Shown here: piece by piece, positions 35,801-45,236 of the stretch
How the letters are laid out: each line of letters starts with the position of its first letter
How positions within the stretch are numbered: the first letter of the stretch is position 1
Position numbers and translations under genes: made by a program
Notes under the pieces: model-generated
The model's input: only the letters and a program-made list of their open reading frames with translations
Told to the model about the DNA's origin: nothing
The model's database searches: none
NCBI GenBank assembly: GCA_041495205.1
Contig: JBGQCF010000003.1
Span: forward strand, 1 to 64,000
DNA length: 64,000 nt
Reading direction: 5' to 3'
Origin: JAHFRG01 sp041495205
Lineage (GTDB): Bacteria > Pseudomonadota > Gammaproteobacteria > Burkholderiales > JAHFRG01

Positions 35801-36535
35801 TTACACAATTTTGTTCATGTAATAGTGCTCTTTGCTATTGCACAGGCTTCTACGCCACTCTACCGGTTTATCGCCATAGGTATAAGCCACCCGCTCGATA
35901 CAAAGGAGCGGTGTGCCTGGGTTGAGCTTTAACAGCTTCGCTGCCTCGCTGTTGGCGGCAACAGCCTTGATTTGTTCCACCACCTGAATAATGCGGATGC
36001 TGAATTCAGACTCGAACATGCTGTACATCTTGCATTCGTGCTGGTTGATGACCTCGGCATTGAGTCCCTTGAACAGCGCCGCAGCTACGCGGACCTCCTC
36101 AAGCAGCACCGGTTTGGCGGAAACATTGAGCAAGCGTTTGATCACCACCAGCGAAGCGCCGGTGTTTATTTCCAGGAGTTTGGCGGTGGCGCTGTCCGCC
36201 TTGCCGCGCCGGCAATCCAGAAGCTCCCCTTCCGGGTAGATCACCCCGCCTTTATCCGAGGTTATGCGCACGAAATGAAATTGGCGCCGTTCTTCGGTGT
36301 GGGAAGCGACGAAAGTTCCCTTGCCCTGATGACGAATCAGCAGGTTTTCATCCGCCAGTTCGGAAATCGCCTTGCGCACCGTGCCTTGGCTTACGTGGTA
36401 GCGCGAAGCAAGCTCGATTTCACTGGGGATCGCCTCGCCCGGGCGCCATTCTCCGGAAATCAGGCTTTGCGTGATCAAGATCTTGATCTGCTGGTAGAGC
36501 GGGCGGAATGCCGGCGACGGATTGGTGTTATTCAT
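35801..36535 (-). CDS. GntR-family (UTRA) regulator heading the TCA operon
   Basis: 244 residues from ATG 36535 (MNNTNPSPAFRPLYQQIK). The winged-helix DNA-binding domain is complete (IPSEIELASRYHVSQGTVRKAI), followed by a UTRA ligand-binding domain. It is the first gene of the minus-strand run, so it probably regulates itself with the sdh genes. A palindrome TATCTTTTATAAGATA at 36582-36597 lies ~50 bases upstream and is the best operator candidate. The ligand is unknown; an organic acid or acyl-CoA is a guess. Confidence 0.85.
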   Translation of the reverse strand: MNNTNPSPAFRPLYQQIKILITQSLISGEWRPGEAIPSEIELASRYHVSQGTVRKAISELADENLLIRHQGKGTFVASHTEERRQFHFVRITSDKGGVIYPEGELLDCRRGKADSATAKLLEINTGASLVVIKRLLNVSAKPVLLEEVRVAAALFKGLNAEVINQHECKMYSMFESEFSIRIIQVVEQIKAVAANSEAAKLLKLNPGTPLLCIERVAYTYGDKPVEWRRSLCNSKEHYYMNKIV

Positions 36536-36581
36536 CGGCGCTTTTTTAGCACAAAAACCAAGTTTCGTCCATGATGTTATG

Positions 36582-36597
36582 TATCTTTTATAAGATA
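36582..36597. promoter_or_regulatory. Candidate GntR operator
   Basis: Perfect palindrome TATCTT-TTAT-AAGATA in the 214-base gap between the divergent GntR and mdh genes. It sits 11 bases before a plus-strand -35 box. Inferred from symmetry and location only. Confidence 0.45.
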
Positions 36598-36607
36598 TAA
36601 GAATTGA

Positions 36608-36636
36608 TTGACAGAAGCGGGGTTTATTTTTACCAT
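36608..36636 (+). promoter_or_regulatory. Candidate sigma-70 promoter for mdh-prpC-prpD-acnA
   Basis: TTGACA at 36608-36613, 17 bases, then TACCAT at 36631-36636. The -35 is perfect, the -10 fair. About 115 bases before the mdh ATG. Confidence 0.45.
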
Positions 36637-36749
36637 GCCGGAAATTCAAAAGAGGCTTGCCAAGGCCTTTGCGGAACGCGGAAAACAGCTGAAATCCTGC
36701 TGATCAGCTTGCATCAGGAATTTGTAATTCTTTGATCCCGGGGGCTTAA

Positions 36750-37730
36750 ATGAAAAAACCCATTCGCGTTGCAGTGACCGGCGCGGCCGGCCAAATCGGC
36801 TACAGCCTGCTGTTTCGAATCGCCGGCGGCGAAATGCTGGGTCACGACCAGCCGATCATCCTGCAATTGCTCGAAATCACACTAGCGCAGCAGGCGCTCA
36901 AGGGTGTGGTGATGGAGCTGGAAGATTGCGCGTTTCCGCTCTTGCAAGACATCGTCGCTACCGATGACCCCAAGATCGCATTCAAGGAAGCCGACGTGGT
37001 GCTTTTGGTCGGCGCCCGTCCCCGCACCAAGGGGATGGAGAGAAAAGACCTGCTGGAAGCGAACGGCGCCATTTTCACCGTCCAAGGAAAAGCGCTCAAT
37101 GAGGTGGCGAAGCGCAATGTGAAAGTATTGGTGGTGGGCAACCCCGCCAATACCAATGCGTATATCGCGATGCAAAGCGCGCCGCATCTGCCACGACAGT
37201 GTTTCTCCGCCATGCTGCGCCTGGATCACAACCGGGCGCTCTCCCAGCTCGCAGCCAAGACCGGCAATCCGGTGGATGCGATCGAAAAACTGGTGGTGTG
37301 GGGCAACCATTCGCCCACCATGTATCCGGATTACCGCTTCGCCACCGTCAACGGTCAAAGCGTGAAAGCGATGATCAACGACGAAAAGTGGAACCGCGAA
37401 ATCTTTATTCCAACCGTGGCCAAGCGCGGGGCCGCTGTGATCGAGGCGCGCGGTCTGTCTTCCGCGGCTTCCGCCGCCAATGCAGCCATTGCCCATATGC
37501 GCGACTGGATGTTTGGGAACAACGGTAAGTGGGTAACCATGGGCATCCCTTCTGACGGCAGCTACGGCATTCCCGAAGGCATCATCTATGGCTTCCCGGT
37601 GACGTGCACTGACGGCAAATGCCAGATCGTCACAAAACTGGAAATCGACGCCTACTCCCGCGAAAAAATGGACGCGACACTAAAAGAGCTCCAGGAAGAG
37701 CGCGACGGCGTGAAGCACCTGCTCGGTTGA
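36750..37730 (+). CDS. mdh: Malate dehydrogenase (NAD)
   Basis: 326 residues. NAD-binding VAVTGAAGQIGYSLLFRIAG, mobile loop VGARPRTKGMERKDLL and active-site WGNHSPTMYPDYRFAT with the catalytic His. LDHNRALSQLA is also typical. Oxidises malate to oxaloacetate. Divergent from the sdh operon and first of four plus-strand genes. Confidence 0.96.
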   Translation: MKKPIRVAVTGAAGQIGYSLLFRIAGGEMLGHDQPIILQLLEITLAQQALKGVVMELEDCAFPLLQDIVATDDPKIAFKEADVVLLVGARPRTKGMERKDLLEANGAIFTVQGKALNEVAKRNVKVLVVGNPANTNAYIAMQSAPHLPRQCFSAMLRLDHNRALSQLAAKTGNPVDAIEKLVVWGNHSPTMYPDYRFATVNGQSVKAMINDEKWNREIFIPTVAKRGAAVIEARGLSSAASAANAAIAHMRDWMFGNNGKWVTMGIPSDGSYGIPEGIIYGFPVTCTDGKCQIVTKLEIDAYSREKMDATLKELQEERDGVKHLLG

Positions 37731-37747
37731 TTTACCTGGGAGAAATC

Positions 37748-38902
37748 ATGAGCGCCCAAGAAGCGCCCGAAGAAAAGAAAAAGAAATCAGTCGCGCTCTC
37801 CGGCATCGTCGCCGGCAACACTGCCATTTGCACTGTCGGCCGCACCGGCAACGACTTGCACTACCGCGGCTACGATATTCTGGATTTCGCCGAGCTGGCG
37901 ACCTTCGAGGAAATTGTCTACTTGCTGGTGCATGAAAAACTGCCATCACAGGCCGAGCTCGAAGCCTATAAAGAGAAGCTGAAATCGTTGCGTGAACTGC
38001 CGGCTGATTTGAAAAAGGCGCTGGAATGTGTGCCGGCCTCCGCCCATCCAATGGATGTGTTGCGCACCGGCTGCTCGGTGCTGGGTACCATCCTGCCGGA
38101 GCAGGAAGATCGCAATCTCGCCGGTGCTCGTGATATTGCCGATCGTTTGATGGCTTGTTTCGGTTCGATGCTGCTCTACTGGCATCACTACTCACATTCC
38201 GCGCGGCGCATCAACGTTGCGACGGACGATGATACGATTGCAGGGCATTTCCTGCACCTGCTGCACGGCAAGAAACCGGCGGCCTTGCACGAGCGGGCAA
38301 TGCAGACGTCTCTCATTCTCTACGCTGAACACGAGTTCAACGCTTCAACATTTGCCGCCCGGGTAATTGCGGGCACCGGCGCGGACATGTATTCGGCAAT
38401 CACCGGCGCAATCGGCGCGCTAAGTGGCCCCAAGCATGGCGGCGCTAATGAAGCGGCGTTTAAAATCCAAAGCCGCTACAAAAATCCCGATCAGGCGGAA
38501 ATCGACATCAAGCGGCGCATAGCCAACAAGGAAATCATCATCGGCTTCGGCCATCCGGTTTATACCACCGGCGATCCGCGCAATACGGTCATCAAGGAAG
38601 TGGCGCGCCGTTTGTCCAAGGACGCAGGCAACATGAACCTTTTTAATGTCGCCGAGCGCGTCGAAACGCTAATGCAAAACGAGAAAAAGATGTTTGCCAA
38701 CCTGGATTGGTTCTCCGCGGTAAGTTATCACATGATAGGCGTCCCGACGATGATGTTCACGCCGCTTTTCGTGATTTCCCGCACCGGGGGCTGGGCGGCG
38801 CACGTTATCGAGCAGCGCACGGACGGCAAGATCATCCGCCCCAGCGCCAATTACATCGGCCCGGAAAACCGGAAATTTATTCCCATCGAACAACGCAATT
38901 AA
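37748..38902 (+). CDS. prpC: 2-Methylcitrate synthase
   Basis: 384 residues from ATG 37748; the frame is open further upstream into mdh. Citrate-synthase fold of the short PrpC type: GLSGIVAGNTAICTVG-like start (ALSGIVAGNTAICTVGRTGN), HAEHEFNASTFAAR equivalent (YAEHEFNASTFAARVIAG), GPKHGGANEAAF and GFGHPVYTTGDPRN. It condenses propionyl-CoA with oxaloacetate. Lies 17 bases after mdh. Confidence 0.9.
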   Translation: MSAQEAPEEKKKKSVALSGIVAGNTAICTVGRTGNDLHYRGYDILDFAELATFEEIVYLLVHEKLPSQAELEAYKEKLKSLRELPADLKKALECVPASAHPMDVLRTGCSVLGTILPEQEDRNLAGARDIADRLMACFGSMLLYWHHYSHSARRINVATDDDTIAGHFLHLLHGKKPAALHERAMQTSLILYAEHEFNASTFAARVIAGTGADMYSAITGAIGALSGPKHGGANEAAFKIQSRYKNPDQAEIDIKRRIANKEIIIGFGHPVYTTGDPRNTVIKEVARRLSKDAGNMNLFNVAERVETLMQNEKKMFANLDWFSAVSYHMIGVPTMMFTPLFVISRTGGWAAHVIEQRTDGKIIRPSANYIGPENRKFIPIEQRN

Positions 38903-38912
38903 GAACAGCTTA

Positions 38913-40355
38913 ATGTCAGCTCCTGTTCCCAATACCCGTCCCAAGCCCGACAAAGTTCTTGTTGATATCGCAAACTACGTCTCCAGATATGAAATCAAAA
39001 GCAAAGAAGCTTATGACACCGCGCGCATCTGCCTGATGGACACGCTGGGCTGCGGACTGGAAGCGCTTTCCTATCCCGCCTGCACCAGGCTCATGGGGCC
39101 CATCGTGCCCAGCACCATCGTCGCCAACGGCGCCAAAGTTCCGGGCACGCAATACCAGCTCGACCCGGTGATGGCGGCATTCAACATCGGCTGCATGATC
39201 AGGTGGCTCGATTTCAACGACACCTGGCTTGCTGCCGAATGGGGGCATCCTTCCGACAACCTCGGTGGCATCCTCGCCACAGGCGATTGGATTTCGCGCA
39301 AGAATGTAGCACAAGGGAAAAAACCGCTGGTAATGCGGGACGTGCTCACGGCAATGATCAAAGCGCACGAAATCCAGGGAGTACTGGCGTTGGAAAACAG
39401 CTTTAACCGTGTCGGCCTGGATCATGTGGTGCTGGTCAAGGTGGCTTCCGCCGCGGTGGCTACCAAAATGCTGGGCGGCACCCGTGATGCTATCATCGAT
39501 GCCGTTTCGCAAGCGTGGGTGGATGGCCAACCGTTGCGCACCTACCGCCATGCGCCCAATACCGGCTCGCGCAAATCCTGGGCTGCGGGCGACGCCACCA
39601 GCCGTGCGGTGCGCCTGGCGTTGATGACGCTCGAGGGCGAAATGGGTTATCCCTCGGTGCTGACCGCCAAGACCTGGGGCTTTTACGACGTGCTGTTCAA
39701 AGGCAATGAGTTCAAGTTACAGCGTTCTTACGGTTCTTACGTGATGGAAAATATCATGTTCAAGATTTCCTTCCCGGCCGAATTCCATGCCCAGACTGCC
39801 GTGGAATGCGCATTGAAACTGCATCCCCAAGTCAAAGCCCGGCTTGACGAGGTGAAAACAATACTTATCACCACTCAGGAATCGGCAATGCGCATCATTG
39901 ACAAGAAAGGCCCGTTGCATAATCCGGCCGACCGCGACCACTGTATACAGTATGCGACCGCCATCGGCCTGATATTCGGCAGCCTTACCGCGCGACACTA
40001 CGAAGACAAAATTGCCCAAGACCCGCGCATCGACCGGCTGCGCGACAAGATGCAATGTGTGGAAAACAAGCAGTACAGCAAAGATTACCTAAACCCAAGC
40101 AAGCGTTCGATTACCAATGCCGTCCAGGTGTTCTTCAAAGATGGCAGCAAGACTGAGAAAGTGGAAGTAGAATATCCCATTGGGCACCGACGCCGTCGTG
40201 GTGAAGGCATCCCGCTATTGATCGGCAAATTCAAGACCAATCTTGCGCGCCGCTTCCCCGCCAAGCAGCAGAAGGCAATACTTGATCTATGCCTTGACCA
40301 GAAGAAGCTGGAAACCACGCCGGTCAATGAATTCGTGGATTTGTTCGTAATTTAG
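38913..40355 (+). CDS. prpD: 2-Methylcitrate dehydratase PrpD
   Basis: 480 residues, MmgE/PrpD family: DTLGCGLEALSYPACTRLMG, WLDFNDTWLAAEWGHPSDN and the Lys/Arg-rich end of a typical PrpD. It makes 2-methyl-cis-aconitate. It follows prpC by 10 bases. Its stop (40353-40355) touches a GTG upstream of acnA. Confidence 0.92.
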   Translation: MSAPVPNTRPKPDKVLVDIANYVSRYEIKSKEAYDTARICLMDTLGCGLEALSYPACTRLMGPIVPSTIVANGAKVPGTQYQLDPVMAAFNIGCMIRWLDFNDTWLAAEWGHPSDNLGGILATGDWISRKNVAQGKKPLVMRDVLTAMIKAHEIQGVLALENSFNRVGLDHVVLVKVASAAVATKMLGGTRDAIIDAVSQAWVDGQPLRTYRHAPNTGSRKSWAAGDATSRAVRLALMTLEGEMGYPSVLTAKTWGFYDVLFKGNEFKLQRSYGSYVMENIMFKISFPAEFHAQTAVECALKLHPQVKARLDEVKTILITTQESAMRIIDKKGPLHNPADRDHCIQYATAIGLIFGSLTARHYEDKIAQDPRIDRLRDKMQCVENKQYSKDYLNPSKRSITNAVQVFFKDGSKTEKVEVEYPIGHRRRRGEGIPLLIGKFKTNLARRFPAKQQKAILDLCLDQKKLETTPVNEFVDLFVI

Positions 40356-40363
40356 TGACAACT

Positions 40364-43210
40364 ATGCATAATCTGTTCGGCACTCTCCAGGAATTCAAAA
40401 TGGAATCCGGCAAAACCGGAAAATTCTATTCCCTTCACGCCCTGGAAAAAGTCACTATCGGCAAAATATCGCGCTTGCCGGTTTCGATCCGCATCGTGCT
40501 GGAGTCTGTCTTGCGCAATTATGATGGCAAGAAAATCGCTGAAGAGCATGTGAAGCAGCTCGCCAACTGGCGTCCTGATGCGCCGCGAGTGGATGAAATC
40601 CCCTTCGTGGTAGCGCGCATCATATTGCAGGATTTCACCGGCGTGCCGCTGCTTGCCGACCTCGCTGCGATGCGCGGCATGGCAAGCAAAATGGGCAAGA
40701 ACCCCAAAGTGATCGAACCGCTGGTGCCAGTGGATTTGGTTGTGGACCACTCGGTGCAGGTTGACCATTACGGCACCAAAGACGCGCTCGACCTGAATAT
40801 GAAACTCGAATTCCAGCGCAACGCTGAGCGCTACCAATTCATCAAATGGGGTATGCAGGCGTTTAATACCTTTAAAGTGGTGCCGCCGGGCATCGGTATC
40901 GTGCACCAGGTTAATCTTGAGTATCTTGCGCGCGGAGTGCATCAGAAAAACGATATTTATTATCCTGACACGCTGGTCGGCACCGATTCCCACACCACGA
41001 TGATCAACGGCATCGGTGTAGTCGGCTGGGGCGTGGGCGGTATTGAAGCGGAAGCCGGCATGCTGGGACAACCGGTGTATTTCCTCACCCCCGATGTGGT
41101 GGGCGTGAACCTCGCCGGCAAACTGCGCGAAGGTGTCACCGCCACCGACCTCGTGCTCACCATCACCGAAATGCTGCGCAAGGAAAAAGTTGTCGGCAAA
41201 TTCGTCGAGTTCTTCGGCGAAGGCGCGGCCTCGCTTGCCGTGCCCGACCGCGCCACGATTGCCAACATGGCGCCGGAATACGGCGCGACCATGGGCTTCT
41301 TCCCGGTGGATGATGCGACTATCGAGTATTTCAAAGGCTCCGGCCGCACCGCGCAAGAAATAGACGCATTCCGCTCCTACTTCAAGGCGCAGGGGCTGTT
41401 CGGCATTCCCAAAGCCGGTCAAATTGACTACAGCAAAGTAGTGCAACTCGATCTTGCTTCAATCAAGCCTTCGCTTGCAGGGCCCAAGCGCCCGCAAGAC
41501 CGCATCGAGCTTGGCAATCTAAAAAGTAGCCTCACCGACCTTTTTTCCAAACCGGTTGCGGAAAACGGTTACAACAAGCCGGCCGAATTCTTGAACAAGC
41601 GATACGTTACCGAGTTGGGGGTATTCAGTGGTGGCGTCGCAGCGCCGCTGTCGGGTGGCGGCAGCCAGAAAGACGAGGCATCCTCCGCCAGTGAAGTGGA
41701 GATGAAGGACGACCATCCGACCCCCAATCCGGTTCACGGTTCCTCCAAGAAAGCGCCCGGGAATCAAGTCAACATCGGCAATGGCGACGTGCTGATCGCC
41801 GCGATCACTTCCTGCACCAACACCTCCAACCCGGGGGTGCTGCTTGCCGCCGGCTTGCTGGCGAAAAAAGCCGTAGAAAAAGGCCTTTCGGTCAAGAAAC
41901 ACATCAAGACTTCGCTTGCGCCCGGCTCGCGGGTGGTGACCGATTATCTCCAGAAAGCAGGACTTCTGCCCTATCTGGAACAACTCGGTTTCACTGTTGT
42001 TGCCTACGGCTGCACCACCTGCATCGGCAATGCCGGGCCGCTGGACTCCCACATCGAGGAAGTTGTTACACGGAACGATCTGATCTGCGCCGCCGTGCTT
42101 TCCGGTAATCGCAATTTCGAAGCGCGGATTCACGCCAACATCAAGGCGAACTTCCTGATGAGCCCGCCGCTGGTAGTCGCTTTCGCCATCGTTGGCACGG
42201 TACTGAAAAACCTCGAGAGCGAACCGCTTGGAACAGGCAAGGATGGCAAACCGGTTTATCTCAAGGACATCTGGCCGACGAGCAGTGAAGTGCACGCGGT
42301 AATGAAATACGCCACCGATCCGGCGATCTTCCAGCGCCTCTATAGCAACCTCACCAAGGACCATCAACTTTGGAACAGCGTGCCCTCGGCGTCCGGGCAA
42401 GTGTATGACTGGCCGAAATCCACTTACATCGCCGAGCCGCCGTTCTTCGCCGGCTTCAACATGCAGCCCGGCCTCACCGGCAATATCCGCGGCGCGCGGG
42501 CGCTGGGTATCTTTGGCGATTCGGTGACCACCGACCACATCAGCCCGGCCGGCTCGATCAAGGAAACTTCGCCTGCAGGCAAGTATCTCGTTGCACACGG
42601 CGTCATCAAAGCGGACTTCAACAGTTATGGCGCGCGTCGCGGCAATCACGATGTTATGATGCGCGGCACCTTCGCCAACGTGCGCATCAAGAACCTGATG
42701 ATTCCGCCGAAAGCGGACGGTACCCGCGTGGAAGGCGGTATCACTTTGATCCAACCCTCAGGCGAACAGATGAGCATTTACGACGCAGCAATGAAATACA
42801 TCGCGCAAGGCACGCCGACCGTGGTGTTTGGCGGAGAGGAATACGGCACCGGCTCGTCCCGCGACTGGGCCGCCAAAGGCACTCAATTGCTCGGTGTCAA
42901 AGCGGTTATCGCACGCAGCTTTGAGCGTATTCACCGCTCCAACCTGGTCGGCATGGGTGTGCTCCCCTGCCAGTTCAAGGGTGATGACAGTGCGCAGTCG
43001 CTCGGGATTAAAGGCGACGAAGAGCTCGACATCCTCGGCATTGAAGGGGAAATCAAGCCTCAGCAGGACGTGACGCTGGTGATCAAGCGCAAGGACGGCA
43101 GCAAGCAGGAAATAAAGGTGCTGCTGCGCATTGACACGCCGATTGAGGTGGACTACTACAGGCACGGAGGAATTCTGCCGTATGTTCTAAGAGAACTGAT
43201 GGCGGCGTAG
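40364..43210 (+). CDS. acnA: Aconitate hydratase (AcnA type)
   Basis: 948 residues from ATG 40364; a GTG at 40355 is an alternative. Cluster cysteines are visible in AAITSCTNTSNPGVLLAAG and VVAYGCTTCIGNAGPL. The C-terminal swivel domain has GEEYGTGSSRDWAAKG. A ~50-residue polar insertion near residues 425-475 (SGGGSQKDEASSASEVEMKD) makes it longer than E. coli AcnA (~890). Converts citrate to isocitrate and possibly hydrates 2-methyl-cis-aconitate, given its place after prpCD. Confidence 0.9.
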   Translation: MHNLFGTLQEFKMESGKTGKFYSLHALEKVTIGKISRLPVSIRIVLESVLRNYDGKKIAEEHVKQLANWRPDAPRVDEIPFVVARIILQDFTGVPLLADLAAMRGMASKMGKNPKVIEPLVPVDLVVDHSVQVDHYGTKDALDLNMKLEFQRNAERYQFIKWGMQAFNTFKVVPPGIGIVHQVNLEYLARGVHQKNDIYYPDTLVGTDSHTTMINGIGVVGWGVGGIEAEAGMLGQPVYFLTPDVVGVNLAGKLREGVTATDLVLTITEMLRKEKVVGKFVEFFGEGAASLAVPDRATIANMAPEYGATMGFFPVDDATIEYFKGSGRTAQEIDAFRSYFKAQGLFGIPKAGQIDYSKVVQLDLASIKPSLAGPKRPQDRIELGNLKSSLTDLFSKPVAENGYNKPAEFLNKRYVTELGVFSGGVAAPLSGGGSQKDEASSASEVEMKDDHPTPNPVHGSSKKAPGNQVNIGNGDVLIAAITSCTNTSNPGVLLAAGLLAKKAVEKGLSVKKHIKTSLAPGSRVVTDYLQKAGLLPYLEQLGFTVVAYGCTTCIGNAGPLDSHIEEVVTRNDLICAAVLSGNRNFEARIHANIKANFLMSPPLVVAFAIVGTVLKNLESEPLGTGKDGKPVYLKDIWPTSSEVHAVMKYATDPAIFQRLYSNLTKDHQLWNSVPSASGQVYDWPKSTYIAEPPFFAGFNMQPGLTGNIRGARALGIFGDSVTTDHISPAGSIKETSPAGKYLVAHGVIKADFNSYGARRGNHDVMMRGTFANVRIKNLMIPPKADGTRVEGGITLIQPSGEQMSIYDAAMKYIAQGTPTVVFGGEEYGTGSSRDWAAKGTQLLGVKAVIARSFERIHRSNLVGMGVLPCQFKGDDSAQSLGIKGDEELDILGIEGEIKPQQDVTLVIKRKDGSKQEIKVLLRIDTPIEVDYYRHGGILPYVLRELMAA

Positions 43211-43332
43211 GCGGCCGTCAGCTCGTCCGATTCCCCCTCTTTGCGCGCAGCGGGGAGAGTGAGGCGTGCTGCGCGAACGGGTCAGCAAAACCGTTTGAGC
43301 CCCATCAGCCGATTTCGGCTGTTCATTTGGAT

Positions 43333-44553
43333 TCACGCCGCTGTACTGGCGCGTGCAAACCTTGGTATCTGCACTGCGGTAAGCATGGTGAGCAGCATGC
43401 AGCCGGCTATGCCGATGAAAATACCCGCGCCGTGGCCCCTATCCAGCATCCAGCCAATCAACAGCGGCGCGAGCGAAGCGCCGAAATCCACGCCCGAATA
43501 AACGAAGCCGTAAACGCGCCCGGTGGCGCCTGCCGGCGCCGCCGCGCGCACCAGCATGTCGCGCGAAGGCACAGTCATGCCGAGAAAGAATCCCATCAAT
43601 GTAGTGAGCACCACCACAAACGCAGAGGGCACAATTGCGCTGGCCAAAACAAGAGTGAAAAATGCGCTGGCCAGCATACCTCCCGCTGCAACCAGACTGT
43701 GGCGGCTGGTTTGAGTGGCCGCAAAACCGCCCGCCAGTATTCCTGCGGAAGCACCAAGCAGAAAACCAGTGAGGGCTGTAGTGGCCAGGGCCAGCGGCAG
43801 ATGATAGGCAACGGTAAGCGTGGTAACCGAGAAAGTCTGCACGCCCACCGTGGCCATCGACCAGAAGCAAAAGTAGGCAAAGCACATGATGACGGGCAGC
43901 CGCAGCAATAAGGCGATGTGCGAGACGCTGAAAGAGTAATGCGCCGCACTACCTTTACGGTGATGGCAAACCAGCGAAGCACGTTGGGTCATCAGAAATG
44001 CCAGCGCGGCAAGTCCCAGTCCGCCCATGATGATGAGCGCCGCGCGCCAGCCGAAAAGGCTGCCGAGCGCAAAGCTGGTCATAGGCGCAGCCGCCCAGCC
44101 GAGATTACCACCTATGCCGTGCACGCTGTAGGCATGGCCGAGCCGTTGCGGCGCTACCGTAGCATTGAGAATCGAAAAGTCCGCAGGATGGAAAACGCTG
44201 TTGCCCACCCCCGCAAGCGCCATGACGGGAAACAGCACCCAGAACATGGGTGCGAATCCGGCAATCATGCAGGAGGCTGCCAGAAGTCCCATTCCTGCCA
44301 GCAGCACCGCACGCGCGCCAAAACGATCGACGGCAAAACCGGCCAGCGTCTGGCACACGCCGGAAAAGGCGAAGAACACGCTCATCACGGCACCGAGCAT
44401 GGCGTAGCTCATGCCGAATTCCTGCTTAAGCATGGGGAAAAGCGGCGGCAACGCGAGCTGGAAGAAATGACTCACGAAATGCGCCGAGCCAACGAGAGCA
44501 ATTACCTTGGCGTCCACGCGCAAGGTTCGGTCTGCAGCTAGTTCCACGTTCAT
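43333..44553 (-). CDS. MFS transporter
   Basis: 406 residues, ~12 membrane segments. It has the MFS loop 2-3 motif (GFAVDRFGARAVLLAGMGLL) and GNSVFHPADFSILN, the latter similar to the fosmidomycin-resistance-type branch. The C-terminal half has MTVPSRDMLVRAAAP. Stands alone between convergent acnA and divergent msrB, so context gives no substrate. Confidence 0.82.
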   Translation of the reverse strand: MNVELAADRTLRVDAKVIALVGSAHFVSHFFQLALPPLFPMLKQEFGMSYAMLGAVMSVFFAFSGVCQTLAGFAVDRFGARAVLLAGMGLLAASCMIAGFAPMFWVLFPVMALAGVGNSVFHPADFSILNATVAPQRLGHAYSVHGIGGNLGWAAAPMTSFALGSLFGWRAALIIMGGLGLAALAFLMTQRASLVCHHRKGSAAHYSFSVSHIALLLRLPVIMCFAYFCFWSMATVGVQTFSVTTLTVAYHLPLALATTALTGFLLGASAGILAGGFAATQTSRHSLVAAGGMLASAFFTLVLASAIVPSAFVVVLTTLMGFFLGMTVPSRDMLVRAAAPAGATGRVYGFVYSGVDFGASLAPLLIGWMLDRGHGAGIFIGIAGCMLLTMLTAVQIPRFARASTAA

Positions 44554-44735
44554 CTTTGCGTACTGTTAGAGCAAGATAAAGGTTCGCATTATATACGCAA
44601 CCACGCGAAAGTGCCCATCTGCGCATCCTGGAAAATTCCTGCGGCGATTGTTTTCGGGCCGCCAAATCTGCTATGTTGTAATGAACAGGAGCCGCAGCCG
44701 ACTAAATGCGCAAAGCGCCAAATCAGGAGAAGCCC

Positions 44736-45131
44736 ATGAAGGACAAAATCGTCAAATCAGAGCAGGAATGGAAGCAACAACTTACGCCTGAACAATTCGA
44801 AATATGCCGCAAAAAAGGCACGGAGCCCGCCTTCACGGGGAAGTATTGGGATAGCAAGGAAAAAGGCATCTACCACTGCATGTGCTGCGGCGCGGAATTG
44901 TTCAGCTCCGGCACCAAGTTCGATTCCGGCACCGGCTGGCCGAGCTTCTGGAGTCCGCTGCAATCTGAAAACGTCAAAACTGAGAAGGACAACGGCCTTT
45001 CCATGCGCCGCACTGAAGTGCTGTGCAACGCCTGCGACGCGCATCTCGGCCATGTGTTTCCCGATGGCCCGCAGCCGACTGGGTTGCGTTACTGCATCAA
45101 TTCAGCGGCTTTAAAGCTCGAGAAAAAATAA
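44736..45131 (+). CDS. msrB: Peptide methionine-R-sulfoxide reductase
   Basis: 131 residues from ATG 44736 with AGGAG upstream. Two CxxC zinc pairs (CMCC, CNAC), FDSGTGWPSFWSP and the catalytic Cys in LRYCINSAAL. Reduces Met-R-sulfoxide in proteins. No signal peptide, so cytoplasmic. Confidence 0.95.
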   Translation: MKDKIVKSEQEWKQQLTPEQFEICRKKGTEPAFTGKYWDSKEKGIYHCMCCGAELFSSGTKFDSGTGWPSFWSPLQSENVKTEKDNGLSMRRTEVLCNACDAHLGHVFPDGPQPTGLRYCINSAALKLEKK

Positions 45132-45236
45132 ACTTCAGGATAACAGTGCGCCGTCCTCCTCAAGCTCTGCGCAAATAGACAAGGCGCAGTCAAAGCGTCA
45201 TAATTGTTCGTGTTTCCCATGCTTGCTTTGTGACCC

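Noticed and set aside
41519..42754. 411-codon minus-strand open frame inside acnA
   Set aside because: It is antisense to a well-supported aconitase and has no recognisable motifs; length follows from G+C-biased codons.
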